A stretch of 64,000 bases of DNA from Erwinia_E haradaeae_H (lineage in GTDB: Bacteria > Pseudomonadota > Gammaproteobacteria > Enterobacterales > Enterobacteriaceae). The notes beneath the pieces were generated by a model, which made no database searches, was not told the DNA's origin, and saw only the letters and a program-made list of their open reading frames with translations. The translations under genes and the position numbers were made by a program. Below are positions 62,008 to 64,000 of this stretch, piece after piece. Numbering within the stretch: the stretch's first letter is position 1; each line of letters starts with the position of its first letter. Where the stretch lies: the NCBI RefSeq assembly GCF_900698885.1, contig NZ_LR217705.1, positions 186,001-250,000 on the forward strand. Direction: 5' to 3'.

Positions 62008-63733
62008 GGCATCCTCCTATCATAAATTATTTTTGAGAAGTTTTTGTTTACATTTTTTTATATTCAATAACAACAGGTAATTGTGTAATTTGTAGTGAAT
62101 AAATGTATGATTATAAGAAAGTATATGCAGGAAACAATGAACAATAATACATATTAAGATCTTTCGTAAATATATATTTTTCATGAATATGTATTTTATC
62201 ATGAATAAACAATAAATATGTATCTATTAGTAAGGGAATTTTTTTTTGTTTAGAGAAGACTAAATTATCGTAAGGTTGGTGTCTATCTATCTATTTACCT
62301 ATCTCTAATATTATATAGACATATATTGACAGTTTTTGAATTTTAGATAGCAGCAGCTAGGTAATAGATTCAAGTAGATATTATGGTAATTTAAATATTT
62401 TTTTAAAAAAGAAAAATCATCTCTAATTTAGAACTAAAGTTATAAATTAGATACTTCTATACCGTGTATACTTAACGTAATGGTAAAAAATAATCATAAT
62501 CTATTTCTAGGTTGACGTCTATATTTTTATTGTCAGTGACATTTTAAATGGCTATCAGATTAAAGATATTCAGTGTCTATAAGTGTGAGTAAATCTGATA
62601 AGTAGTTTAATTTTTTAGTTAATTTCTTTAAACAACATTAGTATCTTTATAATACTGTAGTAAGAATTATTATTTATGATGTTATATGAGGATAGTATAA
62701 TGAGGCTAACTAAATGCATTATAATAATATTATAAAAAATAATAAAGATATGCATCTATAACGGTTTCAGAGGTTTTATATCACACAGTATAAATAATGA
62801 GCTGAAATTTATGTGTTCCTAAAAATTAATCCAAAGATGTACTATATCTTTGTGTAAATAGGAATACCTTCAATATACTCTACTATAGATAGACCTAGTG
62901 ACGCTAAACTGAGGTTTATTTTACAAAGTGGATTCATTAAAAGATATTTTTTAATATTGTCAATTGCTTTTATCTATAATAGATATTACAGCTTATATTT
63001 TTTATTTTTTTATGAATATAGAAAATAGTCATTATTAAAAGGAGGTAAAATATATTACGTTATATATGTTATGTTTTTGGGTAAATATCAATAAAATATC
63101 AATACTAGAAACAACTAATATAGTGTTCATCATAATTACAGAGTGTTATTTAAACGCAATTAATAATTTTTAATAATTTATTATGAAATTATAATTCTTA
63201 TGTTTAGTTTTTTAAGTTTTAAGATAAAATGTAGGTCTTTGAGTGAACTAAAATTAGGATATTCATTATTCACTAAAAATAAAAATTGATTCCGTCATTA
63301 GAGTTTTTTTACAGAATATATTTTTACGCAGTTTTTTGTGTTATCTCTTGATAGAGATTTTTATTTATAGTGGGAGCGTCTTTGAATCGTGATGTAATTT
63401 TAACTATTGATACTGCTTATTAATAATATATATGCGTTCTATAACAATGATGAAAAATAGTGATTTGGTCATGATTATCTATAGTGTTATTACAAGAATT
63501 AAAATAATAATTATTAGTTATGAATCATCTGCTTCTGTGTATTAGATGCTGTGCAGCTAGTTCTATCTATAAGATGTCTTTTAGTGCTGATATCACTTAC
63601 ATTAAATTAAAATAGAATAATTATTTTTAGCATATATATAAAAATATGCCCATTAATTAATTAGACTAAATATTTTATTATGTAATGTTAAGAAGGCTCA
63701 CAAGGAGGTTTTTTTAGGGCTTATGCGATATTC
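62008..63733. other. 1.7 kb gap between coaD and gnd
   Basis: No gene recognised. A 60-codon frame at 62020-62202 (minus) is an isoleucine-, leucine- and lysine-rich product of AT-rich DNA and is not accepted. A perfect AAGGAGGT at 63702-63709 (plus) precedes only a four-codon frame and may be a relic. Confidence 0.5.
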
Positions 63734-64000
63734 TTAACAATCTATATTCATGCAAAGACGTAGTTTCAACGCTTGATGTACCGGCATTGGTAAAAGTTTT
63801 TGCACATCGGCACCATGTTGAGCTACCTCTTTAATTAAGGATGAGGAAAGATAAGCATGTTCTGTGGTTGTCATAAAAAAAACACTTTCTATATCAGGAG
63901 CTAATAAATGATTTATGGCAGCTATTTTTCTTTCATATTCTAAATCAGATATTGTTCGCAAACCGCGAATAATTATCTGAATTTTTTGTTCTTTAGCAAA
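63734..64000 (-). CDS. coaD: Phosphopantetheine adenylyltransferase, C-terminal part (cut by window end)
   Basis: Transfers AMP to 4'-phosphopantetheine in coenzyme A synthesis. The frame is open to the window edge and reads FAKEQKIQIIIRGLRTISDLEYERK, aligning with the E. coli residues around IRGLRAVADFEYE. The second half of the nucleotidyltransferase fold includes SVFFMTTTEHAYLSSSLIKEVA (the SSxxIKE-type motif that binds ATP). The C-terminus is a few residues longer than E. coli (159 residues). The N-terminal HxGH motif lies beyond the window. An apparent TTG start at 63961 is inside the gene. Confidence 0.95.
   Translation of the reverse strand, partial: FAKEQKIQIIIRGLRTISDLEYERKIAAINHLLAPDIESVFFMTTTEHAYLSSSLIKEVAQHGADVQKLLPMPVHQALKLRLCMNIDC

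Noticed and set aside
62020..62202. 60-codon minus-strand frame just before gnd
   Set aside because: Ile/Leu/Lys/His-rich low-complexity product in non-coding DNA; it lies on the gnd leader and has no recognisable motif.
1..64000. Search for tRNA, rRNA, CRISPR arrays, insertion sequences and phage genes
   Set aside because: No T-loop consensus with matching acceptor stem, no regularly spaced repeats, and no transposase- or phage-like frame seen by eye. A covariance-model scan (tRNAscan-SE, Infernal) would be decisive.

Overview
The window reads as a chromosome segment of a gammaproteobacterium related to Enterobacterales that lives as a host-restricted symbiont with a shrinking genome. The basis is protein similarity recalled from memory; no database search was possible. 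Every recognisable gene is closest in length and motifs to its Escherichia coli counterpart. Lineage-typical genes are present (zapB, nlpD, sspB, hns, yfaE, and an RNase E with an enolase-binding segment), and infC keeps its AUU start. The DNA is very AT-rich. My tally of accepted genes is 31, covering about 34.7 kb, or roughly 54 % of the window. The rest is AT-rich gaps of up to 3.5 kb with no recognisable gene. I found no insertion sequence, prophage, CRISPR, rRNA or tRNA. This fits a genome where mobile DNA is gone and dead genes are eroded beyond recognition but not yet deleted. Species cannot be named from this window.

Layout: 1-6790 is the translation cluster thrS(partial)-infC-rpmI-rplT, a 1.2 kb gap, then pheS-pheT. 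gltX (-) and gyrA (+) diverge around a 14-bp palindrome at 9088-9119. guaB-guaA (-) make GMP. dnaX (+) and htpG (-) converge. tdk (-) and hns (+) keep their ancestral divergent order across a 1.9 kb gap. rne, gapA and dnaB follow on the plus strand, each separated by empty DNA. On the minus strand come nlpD, rsmD, zapB, glyQ-glyS, sspB, rpsI/rplM, a thiI remnant, nrdA-nrdB-yfaE, gnd, and coaD (cut by the window end).

The retained genes form a minimal information and nucleotide core: four aminoacyl-tRNA synthetases (Thr, Phe, Glu, Gly), IF3 and ribosomal proteins, DNA replication (DnaB, DnaX, GyrA), RNA decay (RNase E), 16S methylation (RsmD), dNTP supply (NrdAB with YfaE, Tdk, GuaBA), NADPH and glycolysis (Gnd, GapA), CoA synthesis (CoaD), cell division and envelope (ZapB, NlpD), and protein quality control (HtpG, SspB).

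No previously undescribed multi-gene system is visible. The most interesting points are: a ThiI reduced to its rhodanese domain with its own ribosome-binding site; poly(A) slippage tracts in dnaX placed where the gamma/tau switch belongs; a GltX missing one zinc ligand; structured leaders before rpmI and rplM that may be ribosomal-protein operators; and the gltX-gyrA palindrome.
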